From Strongylocentrotus purpuratus (lineage: Eukaryota; Echinodermata; Echinoidea; Camarodonta; Strongylocentrotidae): a stretch of DNA of 64,000 nucleotides. The notes beneath the pieces are model-generated. The model saw only the letters and a program-made list of their open reading frames with translations. It was not told the origin of the DNA and did not search any database. The position numbers and the translations under genes are program-made. Positions within the stretch are counted from its first letter, which is position 1. Each line of letters starts with the position of its first letter. This document shows, one piece after another, positions 1 to 12,690 of this stretch. The stretch lies in assembly GCF_000002235.5 (NCBI RefSeq), contig NW_022145607.1:39794029-39858028 (forward strand), in the 5' to 3' direction.

Positions 1-11
1 CATCTGTATTT

Positions 12-21
12 ATTGCGCAAT
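12..21. promoter_or_regulatory. Perfect palindrome ATTGCGCAAT, C/EBP-type bZIP site (example from first monomer)
   Basis: ATTGCGCAAT is its own reverse complement and equals the optimal palindromic recognition sequence known for C/EBP-family bZIP proteins. It is intact in nearly every monomer I read in both arms, including copies with many other changes such as the one near 24960. The exceptions I noticed are two related copies near 27170 and 30897, where it is shortened to ATGCGCAAT, and the truncated last copy at 31789. Binding in vivo is inference; the conservation could also reflect sequence homogenisation alone. Confidence 0.45.
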
Positions 22-22
22 G

Positions 23-30
23 TATAAAAG
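23..30 (+). promoter_or_regulatory. TATA-box-like motif TATAAAAG in each monomer (example)
   Basis: TATAAAAG matches the classical RNA polymerase II TATA consensus and starts two bases after the bZIP-type palindrome ends. The pair recurs once per monomer through most of the forward arm and, reversed, in most of the inverted arm. Some copies carry TATAAAAAG, TATAAAAAAG or TATAAAATG instead. If it worked, transcription would start about 30 bp downstream, near the GCAAAAACTG segment. No transcript evidence is available from sequence alone. Confidence 0.35.
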
Positions 31-36
31 GATGTA

Positions 37-46
37 TAGAGCTCTA
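37..46. repeat. Perfect palindrome TAGAGCTCTA (example from first monomer)
   Basis: A second 10-bp perfect palindrome, 15 bp after the first, with a SacI-type GAGCTC core. It is conserved in most monomers. It is the place where the recurrent 9-bp deletion begins, where the inverted-arm AT-rich substitution ends, and where one side of the orientation switch at 26278 resumes. Confidence 0.8.
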
Positions 47-3000
47 AAACCTTGCAAAAACTGTCCAATTGCACAAAAAGAACCGTTTGAGGCGTATTTG
101 TTAGTTTTTCATCACATTTGCAAAATATCTTTCTTTAAAAGAACACTGTGGACTCCTGAGTGGTATCATTAAGTTGCACTCGATCTCCTCTATAAGTTAG
201 CGTCATCGGTTTCTGGTTTTCATCTGTATTTATTGCGCAATGTATAAAAGGATGTATAGAGCTCTAAAACCTTGCAAAAACTGTCCAATTGCACAAAAAG
301 AACCGTTTGAGGCGTATTTGTTAGTTTTTCATCACATTTGCAAAATATCTTTCTTTAAAAGAACAATGTGGACTCCTGAGTGGTATCATTAAGTTGCACT
401 CGATCTCCTCTATCAGTTAGCGTCATCGGTTTGTGGTTTCCATCTGTATTTATTGCGCAATGTATAAAAGGATGTATAGAGCTCTAAAACCTTGCAAAAA
501 CTGTCCAATTGCACAAAAAGAACCATTTGAGGGGTATTTGTTAGTTTTTCATCACATTTGCAAAATATCTTTCTTTAAAAGAACAATGTGGACTCCTGAG
601 TGGTATCATTAAGTTGCACTCGATCTCCTCTATAAGTTAGCGTCATCGGTTTGTGGTTTCCATCTGTATTTATTGCGCAATGTATAAAAGGATGTATAGA
701 GCTCTAAAACCTTGCAAAAACTGTCCAATTGCACAAAAAGAACCATTTGAGGGGTATTTGTTAGTTTTTCATCACATTTGCAAAATATCTTTCTTTAAAA
801 GAACGCTGTGGACTCCTGAGTGGTATCATTAAGTTGCACTCGATCTCTTCTATCAGTTAGCGTCATCGGTTTCTGGTTTTCATCTGTATTTATTGCGCAA
901 TGTATAAAAGGATGTATAGAGCTCTAAAACCTTGCAAAAACTGTCCAATTGCACAAAAAGAACCATTTGAGGGGTATTTGTTAGTTTTTCATCACATTTG
1001 CAAAATATCTTTCTTTAAAAGAACAATGTGGACTCCTGAGTGGTATCATTAAGTTGCACTCGATCTCCTCTATAAGTTAGCGTCATCGGTTTCTGGTTTT
1101 CATCTGTATTTATTGCGCAATGTATAAAAGGATGTATAGAGCTCTAAAACCTTGCAAAAACTGTCCAATTGCACAAAAAGAACCATTTGAGGCGTATTTG
1201 TTAGTTTTTCATCACATTTGCAAAATATCTTTCTTTAAAAGAACGCTGTGGACTCCTGAGTGGTATCATTAAGTTGCACTCGATCTCCTCTATCAGTTAG
1301 CGTCATCGGTTTGTGGTTTCCATCTGTATTTATTGCGCAATGTATAAAAGGATGTATAGAGCTCTAAAACCTTGCAAAAACTGTCCAATTGCACAAAAAG
1401 AACCGTTTGAGGCGTATATGTTAGTTTTTCATCACATTTGCAAATATCTTTCTTTAAAAGAACACTGTGGACTCCTGAGTGGTATCATTGGTTGCACTCG
1501 ATCTCCTCTATAAGTTAGCGTCATCGGTTTCTCGTTTTCATCTGTATTTATTGCGCAATGTATAAAAGGATGTATAGAGCTCTAAAACCTTGCAAAAACT
1601 GTCCAATTGCACAAAAAGAACCATTTGAGGGGTATTTGTTAGTTTTTCATCACATTTGCAAAATATCTTTCTTTAAAAGAACAATGTGGACTCCTGAGTG
1701 GTATCATTAAGTTGCACTCGATCTCCTCTATAAGTTAGCGTCATCGGTTTGTGGTTTTCATCTGTATTTATTGCGCAATGTATAAAAGGATGTATAGAGC
1801 TCTAAAACCTTGCAAAAACTGTCCAATTGCACAAAAAGAACCGTTTGAGGCGTATTTGTTAGTTTTTCATCACATTTGCAAATATCTTTCTTTAAAAGAA
1901 CACTGTGGACTCCTGAGTGGTATCATTAAGTTGCACTCGATCTCCTCTATCAGTTAGCGTCATCGGTTTCTGGTTTTCATCTGTATTTATTGCGCAATGT
2001 ATAAAAGGATGTATAGAGCTCTAAAACCTTGCAAAAACTGTCCAATTGCACAAAAAGAACCATTTGAGGGGTATTTGTTAGTTTTTCATCACATTTGCAA
2101 ATATCTTTCTTTAAAAGAACGCTGTGGACTCCTGAGTGGTATCATTTGGTTGCACTCGATCTCCTCTATAAGTTAGCGTCATCGGTTTGTGGTTTCCATC
2201 TGTATTTATTGCGCAATGTATAAAAGGATGTATAGAGCTCTAAAACCTTGCAAAAACTGTCCAATTGCACAAAAAGAACCATTTGAGGGGTATTTGTTAG
2301 TTTTTCATCACATTTGCAAAATATCTTTCTTTAAAAGAACGCTGTGGACTCCTGAGTGGTATCATTAAGTTGCACTCGATCTCCTCTATCAGTTAGCGTC
2401 ATCGGTTTCTGGTTTTCATCTGTATTTATTGCGCAATGTATAAAAGGATGTATAGAGCTCTAAAACCTTGCAAAAACTGTCCAATTGCACAAAAAGAACC
2501 ATTTGAGGGGTATTTGTTAGTTTTTCATCACATTTGCAAAATATCTTTCTTTAAAAGAACGCTGTGGACTCCTGAGTGGTATCATTAAGTTGCACTCGAT
2601 CTCTTCTATCAGTTAGCGTCATCGGTTTCTGGTTTTCATCTGTATTTATTGCGCAATGTATAAAAGGATATTTAGAGCTCTAAAACCTTGCAAAAACTGT
2701 CCAATTGCACAAAAAGAACCATTTGAGGGTATTTGTTAGTTTTTCATCACATTTGCAAAATATCTTTCTTTAAAAGAACAATGTGGACTCCTGAGTGGTA
2801 TCATTAAGTTGCACTCGATCTCCTCTATCAGTTAGCGTCATCGGTTTGTGGTTTTCATCTGTATTTATTGCGCAATGTATAAAAGGATGTATAGAGCTCT
2901 AAAACCTTGCAAAAACTGTCCAATTGCACAAAAAGAACCATTTGAGGGGTATTTGTTAGTTTTTCATCACATTTGCAAAATATCTTTCTTTAAAAGAACA

Positions 3001-4871
3001 ATGTGGACTCCTGAGTGGTATCATTAAGTTGCACTCGATCTCCTCTATCAGTTAGCGTCATCGGTTTGTGGTTTTCATCTGTATTTATTGCGCAATGTAT
3101 AAAAGGATGTATAGAGCTCTAAAACCTTGCAAAAACTGTCCAATTGCACAAAAAGAACCATTTGAGGGGTATTTGTTAGTTTTTCATCACATTTGCAAAA
3201 TATCTTTCTTTAAAAGAACAATGTGGACTCCTGAGTGGTATCATTAAGTTGCACTCGATCTCCTCTATCAGTTAGCGTCATCGGTTTGTGGTTTTCATCT
3301 GTATTTATTGCGCAATGTATAAAAGGATGTATAGAGCTCTAAAACCTTGCAAAAACTGTCCAATTGCACAAAAAGAACCATTTGAGGGGTATTTGTTAGT
3401 TTTTCATCACATTTGCAAAATATCTTTCTTTCAAAGAAATGTGGACTCCTGAGTGGTATCATTAAGTTGCACTCGATCTCCTCTATCAGTTAGCGTCATC
3501 GGTTTCTGGTTTCCATCTGTATTTATTGCGCAATGTATAAAAGGATGTATAGAGCTCTAAAACCTTGCAAAAACTGTCCAATTGCACAAAAAGAACCGTT
3601 TGAGGCGTATATGTTAGTTTTTCATCACATTTGCAAATATCTTTCTTTAAAAGAACACTGTGGACTCCTGAGTGGTATCATTAAGTTGCACTCGATCTCC
3701 TCTATCAGTTAGCGTCATCGGTTTCTGGTTTTCATCTGTATTTATTGCGCAATGTATAAAAGGATGTATAGAGCTCTAAAACCTTGCAAAAACTGTCCAA
3801 TTGCACAAAAAGAACCATTTGAGGGGTATTTGTTAGTTTTTCATCACATTTGCAAAATATCTTTCTTTAAAAGAACAATGTGGACTCCTGAGTGGTATCA
3901 TTAAGTTGCACTCGATCTCCTCTATCAGTTAGCGTCATCGGTTTGTGGTTTTCATCTGTATTTATTGCGCAATGTATAAAAGGATGTATAGAGCTCTAAA
4001 ACCTTGCAAAAACTGTCCAATTGCACAAAAAGAACCATTTGAGGGGTATTTGTTAGTTTTTCATCACATTTGCAAAATATCTTTCTTTAAAAGAACGCTG
4101 TGGACTCCTGAGTGGTATCATTAAGTTGCACTCGATCTCCTCTATCAGTTAGCGTCATCGGTTTGTGGTTTCCATCTGTATTTATTGCGCAATGTATAAA
4201 AGGATGTATAGAGCTCTAAAACCTTGCAAAAACTGTCCAATTGCACAAAAAGAACCGTTTGAGGCGTATTGTTAGTTTTTCATCACATTTGCAAAATATC
4301 TTTCTTTAAAAGAACACTGTGGACTCCTGAGTGGTATCATTTGGTTGCACTCGATCTCCTCTATAAGTTAGCGTCATCGGTTTCTGGTTTTCATCTGTAT
4401 TTATTGCGCAATGTATAAAAGGATGTATAGAGCTCTAAAACCTTGCAAAAACTGTCCAATTGCACAAAAAGAACCGTTTGAGGCGTATATGTTAGTTTTT
4501 CATCACATTTGCAAAATATCTTTCTTTCAAAGAACACTGTGGACTCCTGAGTGGTATCATTAAGTTGCACTCGATCTCCTCTATAAGTTAGCGTCATCGG
4601 TTTCTGGTTTTCATCTGTATTTATTGCGCAATGTATAAAAGGATGTATAGAGCTCTAAAACCTTGCAAAAACTGTCCAATTGCACAAAAAGAACCGTTTG
4701 AGGCGTATTTGTTAGTTTTTCATCACATTTGCAAAATATCTTTCTTTAAAAGAACACTGTGGACTCCTGAGTGGTATCATTAAGTTGCACTCGATCTCCT
4801 CTATAAGTTAGCGTCATCGGTTTCTGGTTTTCATCTGTATTTATTGCGCAATGTATAAAAGGATGTATAGA

Positions 4872-4872
4872 G
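4872..4872 (+). repeat. First monomer with the recurrent 9-bp deletion (del9 variant)
   Basis: Here the usual GAGCTCTAAAACCTTGC reads GAGCTTGC, a loss of 9 bp next to the TAGAGCTCTA palindrome. The same deletion recurs near 8375, 11000, 13851, 14717, 17345, 21289, 22818 and 23678 in the forward arm, and on the opposite strand near 26921, 28676, 29771 and 30650. From 8375 onward the del9 monomers usually also end with TACCTATTA in place of TATAAGTTA, so this is one monomer type that was copied, not repeated independent deletions. Confidence 0.85.
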
Positions 4873-7800
4873 CTTGCAAAAACTGTCCAATTGCACAAAA
4901 AGAACCATTTGAGGCGTATTTGTTAGTTTTTCATCACATTTGCAAATATCTTTCTTTAAAAGAACACTGTGGACTCCTGAGTGGTATCATTAAGTTGCAC
5001 TCGATCTCCTCTATAAGTTAGCGTCATCGGTTTGTGGTTTTCATCTGTATTTATTGCGCAATGTATAAAAGGATGTATAGAGCTCTAAAACCTTGCAAAA
5101 ACTGTCCAATTGCACAAAAAGAACCGTTTGAGACGTATATGTTAGTTTTTCATCACATTTGCAAAATATCTTTCTTTAAAAGAACAATGTGGACTCCTGA
5201 GTGGTATCATTAAGTTGCACTCGATCTCCTCTATAAGTTAGCGTCATCGGTTTCTTGTTTTCATCTGTATTTATTGCGCAATGTATAAAAGGATGTATAG
5301 AGCTCTAAAACCTTGCAAAAACTGTCCAATTGCACAAAAAGAACCATTTGGGGCGTATTGTTAGTTTTTAATCACATTTGCAAAATATCTTTCTTTAAAA
5401 GAACAATGTGGACTCCTGAGTGGTATCATTAAGTTGCACTCGATCTCCTCTATAAGTTAGCGTCATCGGTTTCTCGTTTTCATCTGTATTTATTGCGCAA
5501 TGTATAAAAGGATGTATAGAGCTCTAAAACCTTGCAAAAACTGTCCAATTGCACAAAAAGAACCATTGAGGGGTATTTGTTAGTTTTTCATCACATTTGC
5601 AAAATATCTTTCTTTAAAGAACGCTGTGGACTCCTGAGTGGTATCATTAAGTTGCACTCGATCTCCTCTATCAGTTAGCGTCATCGGTTTCTGGTTTTCA
5701 TCTGTATTTATTGCGCAATGTATAAAAGGATGTATAGAGCTCTAAAACCTTGCAAAAACTGTCCAATTGCACAAAAAGAACCATTTGAGGGGTATTTGTT
5801 AGTTTTTCATCACATTTGCAAAATATCTTTCTTTAAAAGAACAATGTGGACTCCTGAGTGGTATCATTAGTTGCACTCGATCTCCTCTATCAGTTAGCGT
5901 CATCGGTTTGTGGTTTCCATCTGTATTTATTGCGCAATGTATAAAAGGATGTATAGAGCTCTAAAACCTTGCAAAAACTGTCCAATTGCACAAAAAGAAC
6001 CATTTGAGGGGTATTTGTTAGTTTTTCATCACATTTGCAAAATATCTTTCTTTAAAAGAACGCTGTGGACTCCTGAGTGGTATCATTATTTTGCACTCGA
6101 TCTCCTTTATAAGTTAGCGTCATCGGTTTGTGGTTTCCATCTGTATTTATTGCGCAATGTATAAAAGGATGTATAGAGCTCTAAAACCTTGCAAAAACTG
6201 TCCAATTGCACAAAAAGAACCATTTGAGGGGTATTTGTTAGTTTTTCATCACATTTGCAAAATATCTTTCTTTAAAAGAACAATGTGGACTCCTGAGTGG
6301 TATCATTAAGTTGCACTCGATCTCCTCTATCAGTTAGCGTCATCGGTTTGTGGTTTCCATCTGTATTTATTGCGCAATGTATAAAAGGATGTATAGAGCT
6401 CTAAAACCTTGCAAAAACTGTCCAATTGCACAAAAAGAACCATTTGAGGGGTATTTGTTAGTTTTTCATCACATTTGCAAAATATCTTTCTTTAAAAGAA
6501 CGCTGTGGACTCCTGAGTGGTATCATTAAGTTGCACTCGATCTCCTCTATAAGTTAGCGTCATCGGTTTGTGGTTTCCATCTGTATTTATTGCGCAATGT
6601 ATAAAAGGATGTATAGAGCTCTAAACCTTGCAAAAACTGTCCAATTGCACAAAAAGAACCATTTGAGGGGTATTTGTTAGTTTTTCATCACATTTGCAAA
6701 ATATCTTTCTTTAAAAGAACGCTGTGGACTCCTGAGTGGTATCATTAAGTTGCACTCGATCTCTTCTATCAGTTAGCGTCATCGGTTTCTGGTTTTCATC
6801 TGTATTTATTGCGCAATGTATAAAAGGATTTAGAGCTCTAAAACCTTGCAAAAACTGTCCAATTGCACAAAAAGAACCATTTGAGGCGTATTTGTTAGTT
6901 TTTCATCACATTTGCAAAATATCTTTCTTTAAAAGAACAATGTGGACTCCTGAGTGGTATCATTAAGTTGCACTCGATCTCCTCTATAAGTTAGCGTCAT
7001 CGGTTTCTGGTTTTCATCTGTATTTATTGCGCAATGTATAAAAGGATGTATAGAGCTCTAAAACCTTGCAAAAACTGTCCAATTGCACAAAAAGAACCGT
7101 TTGAGGCGTATATGTTAGTTTTTCATCACATTTGCAAAATATATTTCTTTCAAAGAACACTGTGGACTCCTGAGTGGTATCATTAAGTTGCACTCGATCT
7201 CCTCTATAAGTTAGCGTCATCGGTTTCTTGTTTTCATCTGTATTTATTGCGCAATGTATAAAAGGATGTATAGAGCTCTAAAACCTTGCAAAATCTGTCC
7301 AATTGCACAAAAAGAACCATTTGAGGCGTATTTGTTAGTTTTTAATCACATTTGCAAAATATCTTTCTTTAAAAGAACAATGTGGACTCCTGAGTGGTAT
7401 CATTAAGTTGCACTCGATCTCCTCTATAAGTTAGCGTCATCGGTTTCTCGTTTTCATCTGTATTTATTGCGCAATGTATAAAAGGATGTATAGAGCTCTA
7501 AAACCTTGCAAAAACTGTCCAATTGCACAAAAAGAACCAATTGAGGGGTATTTGTTAGTTTTTCATCACATTTGCAAAATATCTTTCTTTAAAGGAACGC
7601 TGTGGACTCCTGAGTGGTATCATTAAGTTGCACTCGATCTCCTCTATCAGTTAGCGTCATCGGTTTGTGGTTTCCATCTGTATTTATTGCGCAATGTATA
7701 AAAGGATGTATAGAGCTCTAAAACCTTGCAAAAACTGTCCAATTGCACAAAAAGAACCGTTTGAGACGTATATGTTAGTTTTTCATCACATTTGCAAATA

Positions 7801-10800
7801 TCTTTCTTTAAAAGAACGCTGTGGACTCCTGAGTGGTATCATTTGGTTGCACTCGATCTCCTCTATAAGTTAGCGTCATCGGTTTCTCGTTTTCATCTGT
7901 ATTTATTGCGCAATGTATAAAAGGATGTATAGAGCTCTAAAACCTTGCAAAAACTGTCCAATTGCACAAAAAGAACCATTTGAGGGGTATTTGTTAGTTT
8001 TTCATCACATTTGCAAAATATCTTTCTTTAAAAGAACAATGTGGACTCCTGAGTGGTATCATTAAGTTGCACTCGATCTCCTCTATCAGTTAGCGTCATC
8101 GGTTTCTGGTTTCCATCTGTATTTATTGCGCAATGTATAAAAGGATGTATAGAGCTCTAAAACCTTGCAAAAACTGTCCAATTGCACAAAAAGAACCGTT
8201 TGAGGGGTATTTGTTAGTTTTTCATCACATTTGCAAAATATATTTCTTTCAAAGAACACTGTGGACTCCTGAGTGGTATCATTAAGTTGCACTCGATCTC
8301 CTCTATAAGTTAGCGTCATCGGTTTCTGGTTTTCATCTGTATTTATTGCGCAATGTATAAAAAGGATGTATAGAGCTTGCAAAAACTGTCCAATTGCACA
8401 AAAAGAACCATTTGAGGCGTATTTGTTAGTTTTTAATCACATTTGCAAATATCTTTCTTTAAAAGAACGCTGTGGACTCCTGAGTGGTATCATTATGTTG
8501 CACTCGATCTCCTCTACCTATTAGCGTCATCGGTTTCTGGTTTTCATCTGTATTTATTGCGCAATGTATAAAAGGATGTATAGAGCTCTAAAACCTTGCA
8601 AAAACTGTCCAATTAAACAAAGAACCGTTTGAGGCGTATATGTTAGTTTTTCATCACATTTGCAAATATCTTTCTTTAAAAGAACACTGTGGACTCCTGA
8701 GTGGTATCATTAAGTTGCACTCGATCTCCTCTATAAGTTAGCGTCATCGGTTTGTGGTTTTCATCTGTATTTATTGCGCAATGTATAAAAGGATGTATAG
8801 AGCTCTAAAACCTTGCAAAAACTGTCCAATTGCACAAAAAGAACCATTTGAGGGGTATTTGTTAGTTTTTCATCACATTTGCAAAATATCTTTCTTTAAA
8901 AGAACGCTGTGGACTCCTGAGTGGTATCATTAAGTTGCACTCGATCTCTTCTATCAGTTAGCGTCATCGGTTTCTGGTTTTCATCTGTATTTATTGCGCA
9001 ATGTATAAAAGGATATTTAGAGCTCTAAAACCTTGCAAAAACTGTCCAATTGCACAAAAAGAACCATTTGAGGGGTATTTGTTAGTTTTTCATCACATTT
9101 GCAAAATATCTTTCTTTAAAAGAACAATGTGGACTCCTGAGTGGTATCATTAAGTTGCACTCGATCTCCTCTATCAGTTAGCGTCATCGGTTTGTGGTTT
9201 TCATCTGTATTTATTGCGCAATGTATAAAAGGATGTATAGAGCTCTAAAACCTTGCAAAAACTGTCCAATTGCACAAAAAGAACCATTTGAGGGGTATTT
9301 GTTAGTTTTTCATCACATTTGCAAAATATCTTTCTTTAAAAGAACAATGTGGACTCCTGAGTGGTATCATTAAGTTGCACTCGATCTCCTCTATCAGTTA
9401 GCGTCATCGGTTTGTGGTTTTCATCTGTATTTATTGCGCAATGTATAAAAGGATGTATAGAGCTCTAAAACCTTGCAAAAACTGTCCAATTGCACAAAAA
9501 GAACCATTTGAGGGGTATTTGTTAGTTTTTCATCACATTTGCAAAATATCTTTCTTTAAAAGAACGCTGTGGACTCCTGAGTGGTATCATTAAGTTGCAC
9601 TCGATCTCCTCTATCAGTTAGCGTCATCGGTTTGTGGTTTCCATCTGTATTTATTGCGCAATGTATAAAAGGATGTATAGAGCTCTAAAACCTTGCAAAA
9701 ACTGTCCAATTGCACAAAAAGAACCGTTTGAGGCGTATTTGTTAGTTTTTCATCACATTTGCAAAATATCTTTCTTTCAAAGAACACTGTGGACTCCTGA
9801 GTGGTATCATTAAGTTGCACTCGATCTCCTCTATCAGTTAGCGTCATCGGTTTGTGGTTTCCATCTGTATTTATTGCGCAATGTATAAAAGGATGTATAG
9901 AGCTCTAAAACCTTGCAAAAACTGTCCAATTGCACAAAAAGAACCGTTTGAGGCGTATATGTTAGTTTTTCATCACATTTGCAAAATATCTTTCTTTAAA
10001 AGAACACTGTGGACTCCTGAGTGGTATCATTAAGTTGCACTCGATCTCCTCTATCAGTTAGCGTCATCGGTTTGTGGTTTCCATCTGTATTTATTGCGCA
10101 ATGTATAAAAGGATGTATAGAGCTCTAAAACCTTGCAAAAACTGTCCAATTGCACAAAAAGAACCGTTTGAGGCGTATATGTTAGTTTTTCATCACATTT
10201 GCAAATATCTTTCTTTAAAAGAACACTGTGGACTCCTGAGTGGTATCATTTGGTTGCACTCGATCTCCTCTATAAGTTAGCGTCATCGGTTTCTCGTTTT
10301 CATCTGTATTTATTGCGCAATGTATAAAAGGATGTATAGAGCTCTAAAACCTTGCAAAAACTGTCCAATTGCACAAAAAGAACCGTTTGAGGCGTATTTG
10401 TTAGTTTTTCATCACATTTGCAAAATATCTTTCTTTAAAAGAACACTGTGGACTCCTGAGTGGTATCATTAAGTTGCACTCGATCTCCTCTATAAGTTAG
10501 CGTCATCGGTTTCTGGTTTTCATCTGTATTTATTGCGCAATGTATAAAAGGATGTATAGAGCTCTAAAACCTTGCAAAAACTGTCCAATTGCACAAAAAG
10601 AACCGTTTGAGACGTATATGTTAGTTTTTCATCACATTTGCAAATATCTTTCTTTAAAAGAACACTGTGGACTCCTGAGTGGTATCATTTGGTTGCACTC
10701 GATCTCCTCTATAAGTTAGCGTCATCGGTTTCGTTTTCATCTGTATTTATTGCGCAATGTATAAAAGGATGTATAGAGCTCTAAAACCTTGCAAAAACTG

Positions 10801-10999
10801 TCCAATTGCACAAAAAGAACCGTTTGAGGCGTATATGTTAGTTTTTCATCACATTTGCAAAATATATTTCTTTCAAAGAACACTGTGGACTCCTGAGTGG
10901 TATCATTAAGTTGCACTCGATCTCCTCTATAAGTTAGCGTCATCGGTTTCTTGTTTTCATCTGTATTTATTGCGCAATGTATAAAAAAGGATGTATAGA

Positions 11000-12690
11000 G
11001 CTTGCAAAAACTGTCCAATTGCACAAAAAGAACCATTTGAGGCGTATTTGTTAGTTTTTAATCACATTTGCAAATATCTTTCTTTAAAAGAACGCTGTGG
11101 ACTCCTGAGTGGTATCATTATGTTGCACTCGATCTCCTCTACCTATTAGCGTCATCGGTTTCTGGTTTTCATCTGTATTTATTGCGCAATGTATAAAAGG
11201 ATGTATAGAGCTCTAAAACCTTGCAAAAACTGTCCAATTAAACAAAGAACCGTTTGAGGCGTATATGTTAGTTTTTCATCACATTTGCAAATATCTTTCT
11301 TTAAAAGAACACTGTGGACTCCTGAGTGGTATCATTAAGTTGCACTCGATCTCCTCTATAAGTTAGCGTCATCGGTTTGTGGTTTTCATCTGTATTTATT
11401 GCGCAATGTATAAAAGGATGTATAGAGCTCTAAAACCTTGCAAATACTATCCAATTGCACAAAAAGAACCGTTTGAGACGTATATGTTAGTTTTTCATCA
11501 CATTTGCAAAATATCTTTCTTTAAAAGAACAATGTGGACTCCTGAGTGGTATCATTAAGTTGCACTCGATCTCCTCTATAAGTTAGCGTCATCGGTTTCT
11601 TGTTTTCATCTGTATTTATTGCGCAATGTATAAAAGGATGTGTAGAGCTCTAAAACCTTGCAAAATCTGTCCAATTGCACAAAAAGAACCATTTGGGGCG
11701 TATTTGTTGGTTTTTAATCACATTTGCAAAATATCTTGCTTTAAAAGAACAATGTGGACTCCTGAGTGGTATCATTAAGTTGCACTCGATCTCCTCTATA
11801 AGTTAGCGTCATCGGTTTCTCGTTTTCATCTGTATTTATTGCGCAATGTATAAAAGGATGTATAGAGCTCTAAAACCTTGCAAAAACTGTCAATTGCACA
11901 AAAAGAACCAATTGAGGGGTATTTGTTAGTTTTTCATCACATTTGCAAAATATCTTTCTTTAAAGGATCGCTGTGGCCTCCTCCTGAGTGGTATCATTAA
12001 GTTGCACTCGATCTCCTCTATCAGTTAGCGTCATCGGTTTCTCGTTTTCATCTGTATTTATTGCGCAATGTATAAAAGGATGTATAGAGCTCTAAAACCT
12101 TGCAAAAACTGTCCAATTGCACAAAAAGAACCATTTGAGGGGTATTTGTTAGTTTTTCATCACATTTGCAAAATATCTTTCTTTAAAAGAATAATGTGGA
12201 CTCCTGAGTGGTATCATTAGGTTGCACTCGATCTCCTCTATCAGTTAGCGTCATCGGTTTGTGGTTTCCATCTGTATTTATTGCGCAATGTATAAAATGA
12301 TTTATAGAGCTCTAAAACCTTGCAAAAACTATCCAATTGCACAAAAAGAACCAATTGAGGGGTATTTGTTAGTTTTTCATCACATTTGCAAAATATCTTT
12401 CTTTAAAGGATCGCTGTGGACTCCTGAGTGGTATCATTATTTTGCACTCGATCTCCTTTATAAGTTAGCGTCATCGGTTTGTGGTTTCCATCTGTATTTA
12501 TTGCGCAATGTATAAAAGGATGTATAGAGCTCTAAACCCTTGCAAAAACTGTCCAATTGCACAAAAAGAACCATTTGAGGGGTATTTGTTAGTTTTTCAT
12601 CACATTTGCAAAATATCTTTCTTTAAAAGAACAATGTGGACTCCTGAGTGGTATCATTAAGTTGCACTCGATCTCTTCTATAAGTTAGCG
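11000..12690 (+). repeat. Satellite A higher-order block, copy 1
   Basis: Begins at a del9 monomer. Its ordered private markers are a TACCTATTA end (about 11140), a monomer with CCAATTAAACAAAG (about 11236), the duplication variant GGCCTCCTCCTGAG (near 11976), AAAATGATTTATAG (near 12294) and AAACCCTTGC (near 12535). The distances from the del9 point to the GGCC variant (about 976 bp) and to AAACCC (about 1536 bp) are the same in the other three copies, so the block was copied as a unit. The right-hand end is approximate. Confidence 0.8.

Larger units (their letters stand above)
1..220 (+). repeat. Reference monomer of satellite A
   Basis: One full 220-bp unit, used here as reference, with about 36% GC by direct count. 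Reading order: the 10-bp palindrome ATTGCGCAAT (12-21), TATAAAAG (23-30), the 10-bp palindrome TAGAGCTCTA (37-46), CAATTG (66-71), an A-rich stretch, a T-rich stretch near 105-150 that includes the CAAAATATC length switch and TTTAAA, then CTCGATCTCCTC (179-190) and GCGTCATCGG (200-209). I did not recognise a known satellite family. A CENP-B-box-like core is not evident. The length would fit one nucleosome plus a long linker, which is a general remark and not evidence of phasing. Confidence 0.95.

Noticed and set aside
1..220. CENP-B box in the satellite A monomer
   Set aside because: I found no match to the core bases of the known 17-bp box, so a centromeric role cannot be argued from it.
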